DNA from: Castanea sativa
Lineage: Eukaryota > Streptophyta > Magnoliopsida > Fagales > Fagaceae
NCBI RefSeq assembly: GCF_040712315.1
Contig: NC_134017.1
Coordinates: 59,000,636 to 59,064,635 of the forward strand
Length of the DNA: 64,000 nucleotides
Direction: 5' to 3'
Numbering within the stretch: position 1 is the stretch's first letter; each line of letters opens with the position of its first letter. Positions 1 to 10,576 of the stretch are shown here, piece after piece. The position numbers were made by a program, and so were the translations under genes. The notes below the pieces were generated by a model, which worked only from the letters and a program-made list of their open reading frames with translations, was not told the origin of the DNA and made no database searches.

Positions 1-318
1 TTTCATAAGGAAAGGAATTCTTGAAGGTATGAGAATGGAAAGAGTTTTAATCATAGAAGGAAAGAGCTTGATAATCAAGGGATGGAAGTCGACTCTACAC
101 CCCTATAAATACATCCAAAACCCCCATGACTCAAGGTATGCACATTTGACTCAACTCTAGCACTTTAGGGTTGAAAAAAAATTCTAACTTGACCTTCGAA
201 GGGTTTTTGGCCGGCACCACACCAGTGCTCTCTTTTAGGTCTCTTTGTTTTCTTTTTGTAGGTTTGATTCGAGTTGGAGAGTGCTTGCAACTTATTGGTG
301 ATATTTTCGACATCATCA
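1..318 (+). mobile_element. 3' part of an LTR related to the Tat-type gypsy LTR
   Basis: The segment matches the end of the LTRs at 4373-5072 and 14324-15023 in order. It has a TATA-like CCCTATAAATACATCC, then the shared stretch around TTTTTGGCCGGCACCACACC at about 206, and the same CATCATCA terminus at 311-318. It is clearly more diverged than the two LTRs are from each other. What follows 318 is not a primer-binding site, so this is a solo LTR or a 3' LTR whose left part lies outside the window. Family membership is visible; solo status is inference. Confidence 0.75.
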
Positions 319-340
319 GTTATGAACCTAGACTATCTCT

Positions 341-1020
341 ATACTAATAGAAAAGGGTGCAGCCTCCACTGTTGACCAAATCAATCATCTCCTTTTTTTT
401 ATTGGCTAAAACAAGTCCAACGGCATCATGGAACTATAGGCTACTAGATTGATAGTTAAGGCTTCTAAATGGCTTCCTATATTTGATTGAATAGTTATAT
501 ATGTATAATAATTTTTTTTACTATGAAGATTTAAAGCTTTTAAAAGGGAGTTTTGGCTTCTCTAGTAGACCATGATGATTATTGTAGTAGGAATTGTATA
601 TATATAGCCGTATGGTCACCATAGACTTTGAAATTGAACAAATAGAATAATAGGCTTGGACTTTGTAACTATGTTAAAGGGATAAGGGTGCTTGTGTTCA
701 TATGTATTCACACATAGCCTCCATTGTTGACTAAATCAACTATCACCCTTTTATTGTTTTCTAAAGCTTGTCCAGCAGCTTTAATGGGGGAATAGGCAAC
801 TAGATGAATGAATTAAGGTTTGTACGTGGGAGCCATGTTAGATTGAATATATATATATATATAATATTAGAGTCAATAGATATCCCACTTGATGTATATA
901 TATAATAGTAGAGTCAATACCCAGCAGCATCAAGTGGGAATGCTAAGCAACTAGATGGATAAATTAAGGCTATACGTGGCTTCCAATATTAAATTGGATA
1001 GTTTAGTGAATAAATAGAGG
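341..1020. repeat. Three diverged tandem copies of a noncoding unit
   Basis: A unit containing GCCTCCACTGTTGACCAAAT, then text like GGCTACTAGATTGATAGTTAAGGC, occurs at about 360-480. It recurs at about 716-830 (GCCTCCATTGTTGACTAAAT, GCAACTAGATGAATGAATTAAGG), and a third copy of its second half is at about 920-985. The copies are separated by AT-rich DNA including short TA runs. No coding potential is seen. It may be internal sequence of a neighbouring retroelement or an old tandem duplication. Confidence 0.5.
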
Positions 1021-1099
1021 ATTTTGGATATAACAATTTTGTCTAGGATAAAACCGTTTAAGCGTGAAAATAGATTTTTAAGTGGGAAATTGTGTATTG

Positions 1100-2251
1100 A
1101 TGAACCTATTTTTGGTGTTGCTAGGTTTTAATTCTACAGATTTGTTGTAATTCAAGGGAGGTTGATTTCCTCTATTTATGTAACTAAGAGGTAAGTGGTG
1201 TTTGCTAATGTTGGGGGTTTTCCCAAAACAGTGTTTGATTATTAAACTATTTTATATCAAATAAATATGTTGATATTATATATAAATTGATACTTTATAA
1301 ATGCTTGATGTGCACGTTGAATATTCTTTTTACGAAAAACATGTGGGACAACCTAAATTTATTTAAACTTGTGTGTGTGAATATATATATATATATATAT
1401 TGATATTTTGAGAATTATGAATGGATTATTTATGTGAGCATCTTGAATATGTTTTGAAAACCTATGGCAAGTCGTGATTAAAAAGCTCAGTATTGTGTTA
1501 GTCCTTAGCAAGGGACAATCATACTGTAGCTAGTTCTTAGCAAGGGACGGTCCTAGAAAAGGGGACAGTGCACGTTTGGTAGCTCCTTAGCAAGGGAGTA
1601 TACTATTGAGGATCCAAAAAGGAAGCTCCTTAGCAAGGGAGTGCACCTTAAGGTTCCAAAGGAACCATCCTTAAGAAAGAGAATGAAAAGGAGCTTCCAG
1701 TCCCAGAAAAGGGGATAGCACAACCCTATCAACGGGGCGTAAACGTTGACCATGAGTAAAGCCTAGGAAATTGTGTTTGTAATGGTATCAATATATATAT
1801 ACACTATGATGGCTCACTATATAAAGATTATCATTTCTTTTATATGAAATATTTGATGATAAAATATTGATGAGGTATGAGTAATGAATTGTTTGTAAGA
1901 ATTATTTTTTTAAAGGTTGTTCCCACACCCCAATGTTAGTGAATTCCACTTATTGAGTTATCTCACCCTTCTTTATTTCCCCTTACAGATACATTAGATG
2001 GATTATTGGAGTAGAGATTTCTAGAAGTCAGCAGTTACAAATTATTTTGTGGGACTGAAGATTTTATTTTTACTTTTATGATATTAAACATTGTACTGGA
2101 GAATTTTTTTGAGGATGTTTTAATTTTTGGTGGATTAGATCTCTGACATTTGTGATGAAATTTTTAGGTTGCTGGATTCTTTTATTTAATATTTTTATGA
2201 ATTTTTCAGATTAAATAGAATTTTATTGCTTATGATTTTTGGAGCGTTACA
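1100..2251 (+). mobile_element. 3' part of a gypsy-type LTR ending GGAGCGTTACA
   Basis: The segment ends in GGAGCGTTACA at 2241-2251, exactly where the minus-strand copia integrase reading frame breaks off, so it is an insertion into that element. The terminus resembles plant chromovirus-type LTRs (TGTAAC...GTTACA). Its left TG end and matching TSD were not found, so the start given is approximate; the LTR may be truncated or may extend further left. The candidate TSD copy on the right is GATAT (2252-2256). No ORF here looks real. Confidence 0.5.
1499..1715. repeat. Cluster of imperfect palindromes, core CCTTAGCAAGGGA
   Basis: Near-identical copies of TCCTTAGCAAGGGA start at about 1502, 1534 (TTCTTAGCAAGGGA), 1583 and 1626. 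Related TCCTAGAAAAGGGGA or TCCCAGAAAAGGGGA motifs are at about 1550 and 1700. Each pairs with itself across a 3-4 nt loop. The cluster lies in the middle of the LTR that ends at 2251. Function is unknown. Confidence 0.6.
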
Positions 2252-3320
2252 GATATCCTTTGGACAAAGGAGGGTAACCTAGAAATACACACTCCACAGA
2301 CTTGGGCTGAAGTTTATTCTTATTATAAGGTGTAAGGAACGGGTAACAAACACACCCAAAGGTCCTAAGAGCTGAAAGAGGAGGTGACATAGAGTTTACC
2401 TTTCCTAAGGAGAAACAAGACCTAAGACCATAGAGGGCAGCCTATCAATAAAAAAAGAGGCCGTGGAAAGGATATAGGACCGGAAATTGAGTGGTAGGTG
2501 AGACTAATATAGTAAAGCTAAGCCAATTTCTATAATATGCCTATGTTTCCCTTATGAAATTCCATTTTGTTGGGGAGTACGTGGGTTGGAGGTCTGATGA
2601 AGTATCCCATGGTCAAAACAAAAGGATTGAAACTAAGAATTGACATATTCCCCACCATTATCAAACCTAATCACTTTAATTTTAGAGGAGTATTGATTTT
2701 CAACTAGGTTCTTAAAGTGCTTAAAAACAGCAAACAATTCACTCTTTTGTTTAAGTAGAAAGAACCAAGTAAATATAGTAAAATTATCAATGACCACAAC
2801 ATAGTAATTATATCCAAATGAAGAAGAAATGGGTGCTAGACCCCAAACATCAGAGTGAACAATTTGTAGCATAGAAGTAGATTGAATATCATGTTTGTGC
2901 AAAGGAAGTGTGTGCATCTTTGCACTTATACAAAATTTACAAGAAGAACATTCATCAACCTTATTGAATGGAAAATCATGATTTACAGATTTAATGGCAG
3001 AATGGAGAAGTTTTGCGCCTAGATGTCCAAGTCTTTTATGCCAAAGTGAGATTTAAGCAGATTTGATAGAAGACAAAGCAAAAGCTTGTGAAGTTTGATG
3101 AATTGAAGAGGTAGTCTAAGTAGTGGAATTGGATGAGGATGAGTATAGAGAAGATGATGCAAGAATGGGATGAACACCATCTTTACTCAATCCTTTGTAA
3201 AGGATCTTCCCCGAAGGTAAATCTTGAATAGAGAATCTGTAAGCATCAAAATAACAGAAAGCATTATTTTGCAAACAAAGCTTTTGAATAGATAGTAAAT
3301 TGGATGCAAGATTAGGAACT
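2252..3320 (-). pseudogene. Ty1/copia GAG-pre-integrase and integrase remnant
   Basis: Read on the minus strand, this continues the polyprotein from 18315. From 3320 comes TLRVPNLASNLLSIQKLC, a typical copia post-protease segment; then a zinc-finger-like stretch (WHKRLGHLGAKLLHSA; CSSCKFC) at about 3050-2940. From 2917 down comes the integrase core with HSDVWGLAP, FDNGGEY, TPQQNG and FGCVCYP. In-frame stops occur after FDNGGEYVNS (2633), before the zinc-finger part (3116), and more than once in the distal core. The frame ends abruptly at 2252 at the junction with another LTR, so reverse transcriptase and the 3' LTR lie outside the window or are lost. It belongs to the same element as the gag remnant and LTR at 18315-20884. 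Confidence 0.85.
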
Positions 3321-3325
3321 CTAAG
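3321..3325. repeat. Target-site duplication CTAAG (left copy)
   Basis: CTAAG immediately precedes TGTCACGCC at 3326 and reappears at 18310-18314 directly after GGTGTTACA. When everything between is removed, the copia protein joins in frame across one copy (minus strand ...NFKLDSILS then VTLRVPNLAS...), which confirms the site. Confidence 0.85.
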
Positions 3326-4414
3326 TGTCACGCCTCGAAGCCAAAAGGGTCCAAAGCATGAGAAAAGAACCATCAAGAGAGAGACTATAGGAGTTTTTCT
3401 TTTCTTTTCTTTTCCACAGGATACAAATATAACCATATTGAAATCTCCACATTACAAGTCAAAACTCTATAACACATTTACAAACAATAACTAAAAATCA
3501 CGTGCCTCCAAATAATACATGAATATTTTACAAAACTCCAATTGGATTACACAAAGCCATATCCTTTCTAGAATACGCAACCTCAACATTGATTCTAGGC
3601 CTACTATGCCTAGGGCTAACAAACCTCGAGTATCCAACCTCCAATAGAATTAATTACCTCGTTACACTTGCAAGATTGAGTCACCAACCATTTGTGGCCC
3701 AAGTCTCCCAATTTAATATAACACACCAACCACCACCAGTAAATTAAGATTTATCCTCGACGTGTAGCTAAATTATCTGTAAAACTATTAGAGAGTGGGA
3801 GGAGCTAAAGCCCAGTAAATAGCATAATTAATGGGAGTGGGGGAAATGCAAGTTTCATGATAATGCACCTTTTACCAAACATGCTATAAAATGGAAAAAA
3901 CCATTTAACTTGTGCAAAATTAATTTCCTTTACAACATGACAAGAATGAAAGGTATAATATAGCACCAAGCTTCCCAAAATAACTATGAAACTACCTATT
4001 AGTCAATGTGAGCCATAAATATATCCAATACCATTTCAAAACCAGAAACCTCACCCAAGGCCACATGACAAGGTTGTCACATAGATGATGTGGTCACACA
4101 AATGGGGTAATCACCAATATCATGGCACAATGACAAATCAACATTAAAAGCTCACAAGTTAATGTATTTGAAATATACAGTTCACTTCCAAGTAGTTTCA
4201 CCAAATATTTTAATAACCAAATATCCATAATATTCTCAAAGTCCTCAAAACCATTTCTTGTCATAAATATTTTGCATAAAATTCCCAAATATATACAAGC
4301 TAAGATAAAGAATCTTTAGAATTTGCCAATAATGCAATAAATCTATAAAATCCATTCCAAGAATTTTATAAATGATAGTGGTGGTTTTACAAGTTGCTAA
4401 TACTTTAAGAAGGC

Positions 4415-4636
4415 TGACGGGAGTATCGAGTCCGTCAGCCATGGTCACTAGAACATCTCCTTTTGACGTTCGCAGCTACGCCCCATACGTGACGGCGTTG
4501 GGTTGAAGTATCAGCTGACGGAGTGAAAGCTTAGGGTCCCAAGCTGACGGAGTCAAAGCTTAGGATCCTAAGCTGACGATCTTGTCCGAGACACACATAG
4601 GCTGACGACCGCATAAGAGATGTACGTAGGGTGACG
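4415..4636 (+). promoter_or_regulatory. Cluster of nine TGACG motifs in U3 (as-1-like)
   Basis: TGACG (or CGTCA) occurs at 4415, 4433 (reverse), 4464, 4490, 4516, 4545, 4574, 4603 and 4632, usually as GCTGACG. The last seven are spaced about 26-30 bp apart. TGACG is the core bound by plant TGA-type bZIP factors in as-1/ocs elements, which respond to salicylate, auxin and stress. The motifs are plain in the sequence; regulatory use is inference. The same cluster is kept in the 3' LTR with one site lost (TGACAG). Confidence 0.55.
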
Positions 4637-4857
4637 ACCTTAGGAGGTAAAAGCTGAAGAGGTAACCCGACCTTCATCCTTAACCTATTTTGTCCTCTAC
4701 GTATGTGCATACAAGGAAATTTCTTGCGCTACACGCTCGGCCCTAGTCAAGAAGATTCCTATAAGGAAAAGGGCTCTAGGTGATACACAAAATCCATAAA
4801 TTACTCTTCTAGAAGGAAAGTACTTCCTCACCAAGGCGCTTATTTCGGATCCATGCC

Positions 4858-4866
4858 ACTATATAT
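4858..4866 (+). promoter_or_regulatory. TATA box of the 5' LTR
   Basis: CACTATATATACCCC lies 215 bp before the LTR end, downstream of the TGACG cluster. A start about 30 bp further on would put the U3/R border near 4890. The related LTR at 1-318 has a TATA-like box in the same place. Confidence 0.6.
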
Positions 4867-5074
4867 ACCCCAAAATCCTCATAAGCCAAGGTATGCATAA
4901 TTAACTCGACTCTGGCATTCTAGGGTTGTAAACAGACTCTAACTTGACCTTCGGAGGGTTTTTGGCCGGCACCACACCGGTGCCCTTTGTTGGTCTTGTC
5001 TGTTGTTGTGCAGGTGTTGTTTCGAGTAAGGTGAGCATCACGTGACAACTGGTGGATTTCCGTTCGTCATCAGT

Positions 5075-5092
5075 TGGCGCCGTCTGTAGGAA
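5075..5092 (+). other. Primer-binding site of the Tat element
   Basis: TGGCGCCGTCTGTAGG starts two bases after the LTR end. It begins TGG, complementary to a tRNA CCA tail. The first ten or so bases fit the 3' end of a plant tRNA-Asp, but I could not check the tRNA, so the primer identity is tentative. Confidence 0.7.
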
Positions 5093-5136
5093 ACGAGATT
5101 ACTTAGCCTTTGCTCTATTCTTAAGACAAAAGTTGC

Positions 5137-6996
5137 ATGGTACTCACTCGATCAATGGCAACGAACAACAATCAAGGCGACGAACCGCACGCCACAGCTC
5201 TAAAGAGGCAAGTCCAAATGCTTGCAGCGGCGGTTGAGCGCCTCACCAAGCAGAATCATGATTTAGAAGAACAATTGCGACAAAGGAATGCACACTCGAG
5301 TGCACCAAGGGAAGACCAGGAGGGTGCTAGTCCGGAAGGAAGGAACGCAGAAGGGCCTGAGGGTAGCAACGCTCCAACTAGACTGGAGCGGCAAGAGACC
5401 AACCGGCCATCCGTCTCGGACACCATGCCGACTCACATAGCAGCTGAGATGTAGGAAATGAGGGAACGTATGGATGCGATGATGAACGCCCTTAGAGGGC
5501 GAGTATCCAACGGCCTGGATGACCTAGTCCATAGAATGGATTTGCCTTTCACAGCGCTCGTGAATTCATGCTCCTTTCCTCCAAAGTTTCGCATGCCTCA
5601 CGTGGAGAATTACGACGGATCCAAGGACCCATTGGATCACTTGGAATCTTTCAGAACCCTAATGCATCTTCAAGGCGTACCGGATGAAATCATGTGCAGG
5701 GATTTTCTCACCACTCTGAAAGGACCTGCGAGGGACTGGTACAGTAGGCTGACGCCTAATTCAATCAGCACTTTTAAGGAATTAAGAGCACAGTTTGTAT
5801 CACACTTTATCGGGAGTCACCGGCATAAGAAGTCTATTGCGTGTATATTGAATATTAAGCAACGAGAAGATGAGACATTAAGGTCATACATAGCCCGCTT
5901 TAACAAGGAAGCCCTCTCGATAGACGAGGCAGATGACAAGATACTTATGGCAGCATTCACAAACGGGCTACGAAAGGGTAAGTTCTTGTTCTCTCTACGC
6001 AAGAATGACCCAAAGACTATGTCCGATGTGTTTTACAGGGCGACGAAGTATATGAACGCAGAGGATGTCTTGCTAGCACAAGAGGACAAGCCTAGAAAGA
6101 GGGAAGGACAGGAAGATGCGCAACCGGACAAAGGGCGAAAAATGGCAAGAACCAGAGAACGACGAGAAGATCGACGACCCAAACCGCCTACGGGAAGATT
6201 CACGAACTTCACTCCCTTAAACGCTCCTATCGACCAGGTACTAATGCAGATTAAAGATGAAGAAACTTTGGCCTTTCTTGGTAAATTGAAGGGAGACCCC
6301 AACAGGAGACCAAGGGGCAAATACTGCCGGTTTCATCAAGATCATGGCCACGACACCGTTGATTGCTACGATTTGAAACAGCAAATAGAAGCTCTTATTA
6401 GACGAGGAAGGCTGCAGAGGTTCGTCAACAAGGAGAGGGCGGACCCACCACAAAATCAGGCCCCTCAACGAGACAATGATCGCCCCAGGCAACCTATAGG
6501 AGATATAAGGATGATTGTAGGGGGCACCATGACTGTCGGGTCATCCAAGAAAGCCCGAAAGACATACCTCAGAACGGTTCAGAACGTCCAGATGACAAGT
6601 TCCGCACCCCAAAGATCACGGATTGACAATCCCCCCATTGAATTTTCAGAAGGAGACGCCCGGTGCCTTCATCATCCCCATGACGATGCTCTGGTCGTCA
6701 CTATACAGCCAGGAGACTATAACATATACCGAGTCCTTGTAGACAACGGTAGTTCAGCAGACATCCTCTACTATCCTGCTTTCCAACAAATGGGAATTGG
6801 AAGGGAACGATTAGTTCCGACTAACGCCCCACTCGTTGGCTTTGGAGGAGCGAGGGTACTTCCACTTGGCATTATCACTTTGGCAGTAACCGTTGGAGAC
6901 TACCCACAGCGGATCACCCGGAATGTAACATTCCTGGTAGTTGATTGCTCGTCGGCCTACAATGCCATCATAGGATGTCCAACCCTCAACTCATGA
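5137..6996 (+). pseudogene. gag and protease part of the Tat polyprotein
   Basis: One frame runs from ATG 5137. An N-terminal coiled-coil-like part (about 5200-5290, LKRQVQMLAAAVERLTKQN) is followed by an in-frame TAG at 5452-5454. The Gag capsid domain is at about 5590-5960 (FRMPHVENYDGSKDPLDHL, ARDWYSRL). A cysteine/histidine segment, CRFHQDHGHDTVDC, at about 6322-6366 is probably nucleic-acid binding. The aspartic protease motif LVDNGSSADIL is at about 6736. A TGA at 6994-6996 replaces what is normally Trp in a conserved LNSWKVV-like segment. Translation would then resume in the same frame. Both stops fit single C-to-T or G-to-A changes. Confidence 0.92.
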
Positions 6997-9390
6997 AAAG
7001 TCGTAACATCGACGTACCATTTGATGTTAAAATTCCCTACTGATTATGGAATTGGAGAATTGAGGGGAAATCAAGTATCCGCACGCGAATGTTACGTAGC
7101 CATGATGGAGATGGACAATCACGTTCAGGCCATGAACATAGAGGAACGTCGGATGGCGACAGAGCCCGTCGAAAGGCTCGAGGACGTACTTCTTGACGAA
7201 GCCCACCTGGAGCGAACGACCAAAATCGGCACCCTGGCCGACCTGGCGGTACGTCAAGAGCTCGCGGCCTTCTTGAAAGAAAACAAGGATGTGTTCGTAT
7301 GGAGCCATGAAGACATGCCAGGAATCAACCCATCAGTCATGGTACACAGGTTAAACGTGTCGCCATCTTTCCCGCCCGTCCGACAAAAGAAAAGAACCTT
7401 TGCCCAAGAAAGAGATCAAGCAGTAGCAGAAGAAGTCCGCAAACTACAAGAGGCGGGATTTATCAGGGAAGTGTACTACCCTGATTGGTTGGCAAACGTC
7501 GTGATGGTAACAAAGAACAACGAAAAATGGAGGATGTATGTCGACTTCACGGACTTAAACAAAGCATGCCCCAAAGATAGCTACCCCTTCTCGCAGGTCG
7601 ACACCTTGGTGGACTCTATGGCGAAACATCAGCTGTTGAGCTTCATGGATGCATTTTCTGGATATAACCAAATCCGAATGGACGAAGCTGATCAAGAAAA
7701 AACTTCGTTCGTAACAAGCCAAGGCCTTTTTTGCTACAAGGTCATGCCCTTTGGCTTGAAAAATGCTGGAGCGACCTATCAGAGGCTCATGAACAAGATG
7801 TTTGAACGACAGATTGGAAGAAACATTCAGGTATATGTCAACGACATGCTGGTCAAAAGTCAAAGGGAAGAAGATCATTTGGAGGATCTCAAGGAAACCT
7901 TTGATACTCTTCGCTCCTACAACATGAAGCTCAATCCAAGCAAGTATGCCTTCGGAGTGACGGCGGGAAAGTTCTTAGGATACATGGTATCCCAAAGAGG
8001 CATCGAGGCCAACCCGGACAAGATTCAGGCCATTATGGGGATGACACCCCCTAAAAATATGAAGGAAGTACAAAGCCTCAATGGCAGGGTCGCCGCGCTT
8101 AGTAGATTTGTATCGAAGGTAGCAGAAAGATGTCTACCTTTTTTTCGCACATTGAAAAAATCCTTTGAATGGACGGCCGAATGTCAACAAGCGTTCGAAG
8201 ATTTGAAGGTCTATCTCTCTTCGCCGTCATTACTAAGTCCCTCGCAACCAGGAGAAGAACTGTTCCTTTATCTGGCCGTTTCCCCGGCCGCTGTCAGTGC
8301 GGCCTTAGTTAGAGAAGACAACAAGGTTCAACGGCCTGTGTACTACGCAAGCAAGGCATTGCATGGTGCAGAAGAGAGATATCCCCCTATGGAAAAACTT
8401 GCCTTCACTCTGGTCATGGCGGCCCGTAAACTCAAGCCATACTTCCAAGCCCATACGATAGTCATCCTAACTGACAAACCTTTACGGCGAGCAATGGGCA
8501 GCCCTGCAGCCGCCGGACGAATGGCGTTATGGTCAATAGAATTGAGCGAATTTGATATACAATATCGCCTTCGCATCGCCATCAAGGGACAAGCGGTTGC
8601 CGACTTCATTGCAGAGTTCACCAGCGTGGAAGGCGAAGAGGCAAAAAATCCCCAATGGAGCATTTTTACAGACGGGTCGTCCAACAAGAAGGCTGGAGGA
8701 GTAGGGGTCGTACTTAAATCTCCGATAGGTGACGAGATCGAATGTATGGTTCGTCTCGATTTTCCTACAACTAATAATGAAGCTGAGTACGAAGCCCTGA
8801 TAGCAGGTTTAGATCTTGCCCAAGTTGTAGAGGTCGCAAACGTAGTTGTTCACTGCGACTCCCAGGTCGTTACAAGCCAAGTAAACGGCGAGTACGAGTG
8901 CAAGGGCGAAAAAATGAAGAAGTACTGGGAGCAGGCAAAGAAGAGGATAGATAGGCTGCAAGCTAAGATAGTCCAAATTCCAAGAAGTGAAAAAGAACAA
9001 GCCGACCATCTTTCCAAAGCCGCATCTGCAGAGTCTATGATCATCGTTGACAAGGTACTTTCTTTTACCCAGCCCTCACCATTAATAGACGTTGTCAACA
9101 TACAGGAAATTGGTTCCGAAAACAATTGGACCACCCCCCTGATCTCCTACTTAAAAGATGGCACGCTGCTTGAAGGGAAGGAGGCTGCAAGGAAGCTGAA
9201 GGTCCAGTCAGCACGGTTCGTCTTGATAAAGGACGTCCTCTACAAGAGGGGCTTCTCTCGACCGTACTTAAGATGTGTAGGCCCCGAAGAGGCAGACTAT
9301 GTTATGAGAGAAGTACACGAGGGGATATGCGGCAACCACTCTGGATCACGGTCATTGGTACATAAGTTGATTCGGGCCGGATACTACTAG
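6997..9390 (+). pseudogene. RT, RNase H, second RNase H and start of integrase
   Basis: This continues in frame from gag. Reverse transcriptase spans about 7440-8000 (KWRMYVDFTDLNKACPKDSY, FMDAFSGYNQI, MPFGLKNAGATYQ). The catalytic YVDD box reads YVND: codon AAC at 7840-7842 where GAC is expected, which should abolish RT activity. The usual RNase H follows at about 8250-8560. A second, archaeal-type RNase H is at about 8655-9030 (FTDGSSNKKAGGVGVV, NNEAEYEAL, HCDSQVV, ADHLSKA), a hallmark of the Tat clade. The integrase zinc finger begins with HEGICGNHSGS and is cut by TAG at 9388-9390, where YYWPTM would be expected. Confidence 0.92.
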
Positions 9391-10362
9391 CCGACAATGC
9401 AAAATGACGCCCAGGTTTATGTGAGAGCTTGCGACAAATGTCAAAGGTTCAACAATATCATTCGGCAGCCGGCGGAAGAATTGACCCCCATAACCGCCCC
9501 ATGGCCGTTCGCCCAGTGGGGGTTGGATATCATGGGACCATTCCCAATGGCAGCAAGGCAACTGAAGTTTCTCGTCGTCGGCATCGATTACTTCACCAAA
9601 TGGGTCGAAGCTGAAGCCTTAGCCACGATCACTGAAAAGAATGTACGGAATTTCGTATGGAAAAACATTGTTTGCAGGTACGGAATTCCAAGAGTCTTGA
9701 TCTCGGACAACGGTAAACAATTTGACAACAACTCTTTCCAAACCTTCTGCTCAGAGCTAGGAATCAAGAACCACTATTCCTCCCCAGCCCATCCTCAAGC
9801 AAACGGGCAGGTTGAAGTCACGAACCGATCCTTGCTTCGAATCATCAAGACTCGGTTCGAGGGGGCGAAAGGCATATGGCCTGAGGAGCTGCCTAGCGTA
9901 CTATGGGCGTACAGAACGACAGTAAGGACTCCTACGGGGGAAACTCCGTTCCAGCTAACATACGGGAGTGAAGCGGTCATCCCGGTCGAGATAGGACTCA
10001 CAAGTTACAGGGTGGACAATCATGACGAAGGAAGAAATGACCAAGAGCTACGTTTACAGCTGGATCTAGTTGACGAGGTAAGGGCGATGGCTGAGCAGAG
10101 ACTTGCACGATACCAGGACCTCATGGCCAAGCATTACAACTCCCGAGTCAAGCGCCGAGACTTCAAATTCGGAGACCTCGTTTTAAGGAAAGTAATGGGC
10201 ACTGCCAGAGATCCTGCACAAGGAAAGCTTGGCCCAAACTGGGAAGGACCTTACAAGATTACATCAGGGCTAAGAAAGGGCACTTACCACTTAGAAACGC
10301 TCGACTGACAGAGGCTACGACACCCATGGAATGCCGAGCATCTTAGAAAGTACTACCAGTGA
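9391..10362 (+). pseudogene. Integrase part of the Tat polyprotein
   Basis: Same frame as the upstream pol. The zinc-finger Cys pair CDKC is at about 9430. The core has the D-D-E triad in WGLDIMGPFP (9519), LISDNGKQFD (9698) and ANGQVEVTN (9802). The family motif YRTTVRTPTGETPFQLTYG follows at about 9912. A TGA at 10306-10308 precedes the conserved C-terminal end HPWNAEHLRKYYQ, and the natural stop is TGA at 10360-10362. This last premature stop fits CGA to TGA. The full open frame from 5137 would be about 1,741 codons. Confidence 0.92.
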
Positions 10363-10576
10363 AAGATAGCAAGCAGAACACTACTCCTCATTGCCAGTTT
10401 ACTTTTTTTTATTTTTAATTATCTGTCCTAATTTATTCCTGTCTACTATATGTTTTAAGCTCAAAGGGCTGGAAGTTTATCCTTTTTCGAACAAAGTTCT
10501 ACTTATGCGTTCATCATAATAAGAGGAGTTTTATTCAGAAACGACTAGTAAATTTATTATGTCTTCAAGGAAACAG

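Larger units (their letters stand above)
4373..5072 (+). repeat. 5' LTR of the Tat element
   Basis: The LTR runs from TGATAGTGG to CGTCATCA, 700 bp. U3 is rich in TGACG motifs (4415-4636). A TATA box lies at about 4858-4866 and a conserved TTTTTGGCCGGCACC segment at about 4957. A 9-bp inverted pair, GGCTGACGG at 4412-4420 and CCGTCAGCC at 4432-4440, sits near the start. Confidence 0.95.

Noticed and set aside
2252..2256. GATAT as proof of a 5-bp TSD for the LTR ending at 2251
   Set aside because: No TG-starting left end preceded by GATAT could be found in 1-2250.
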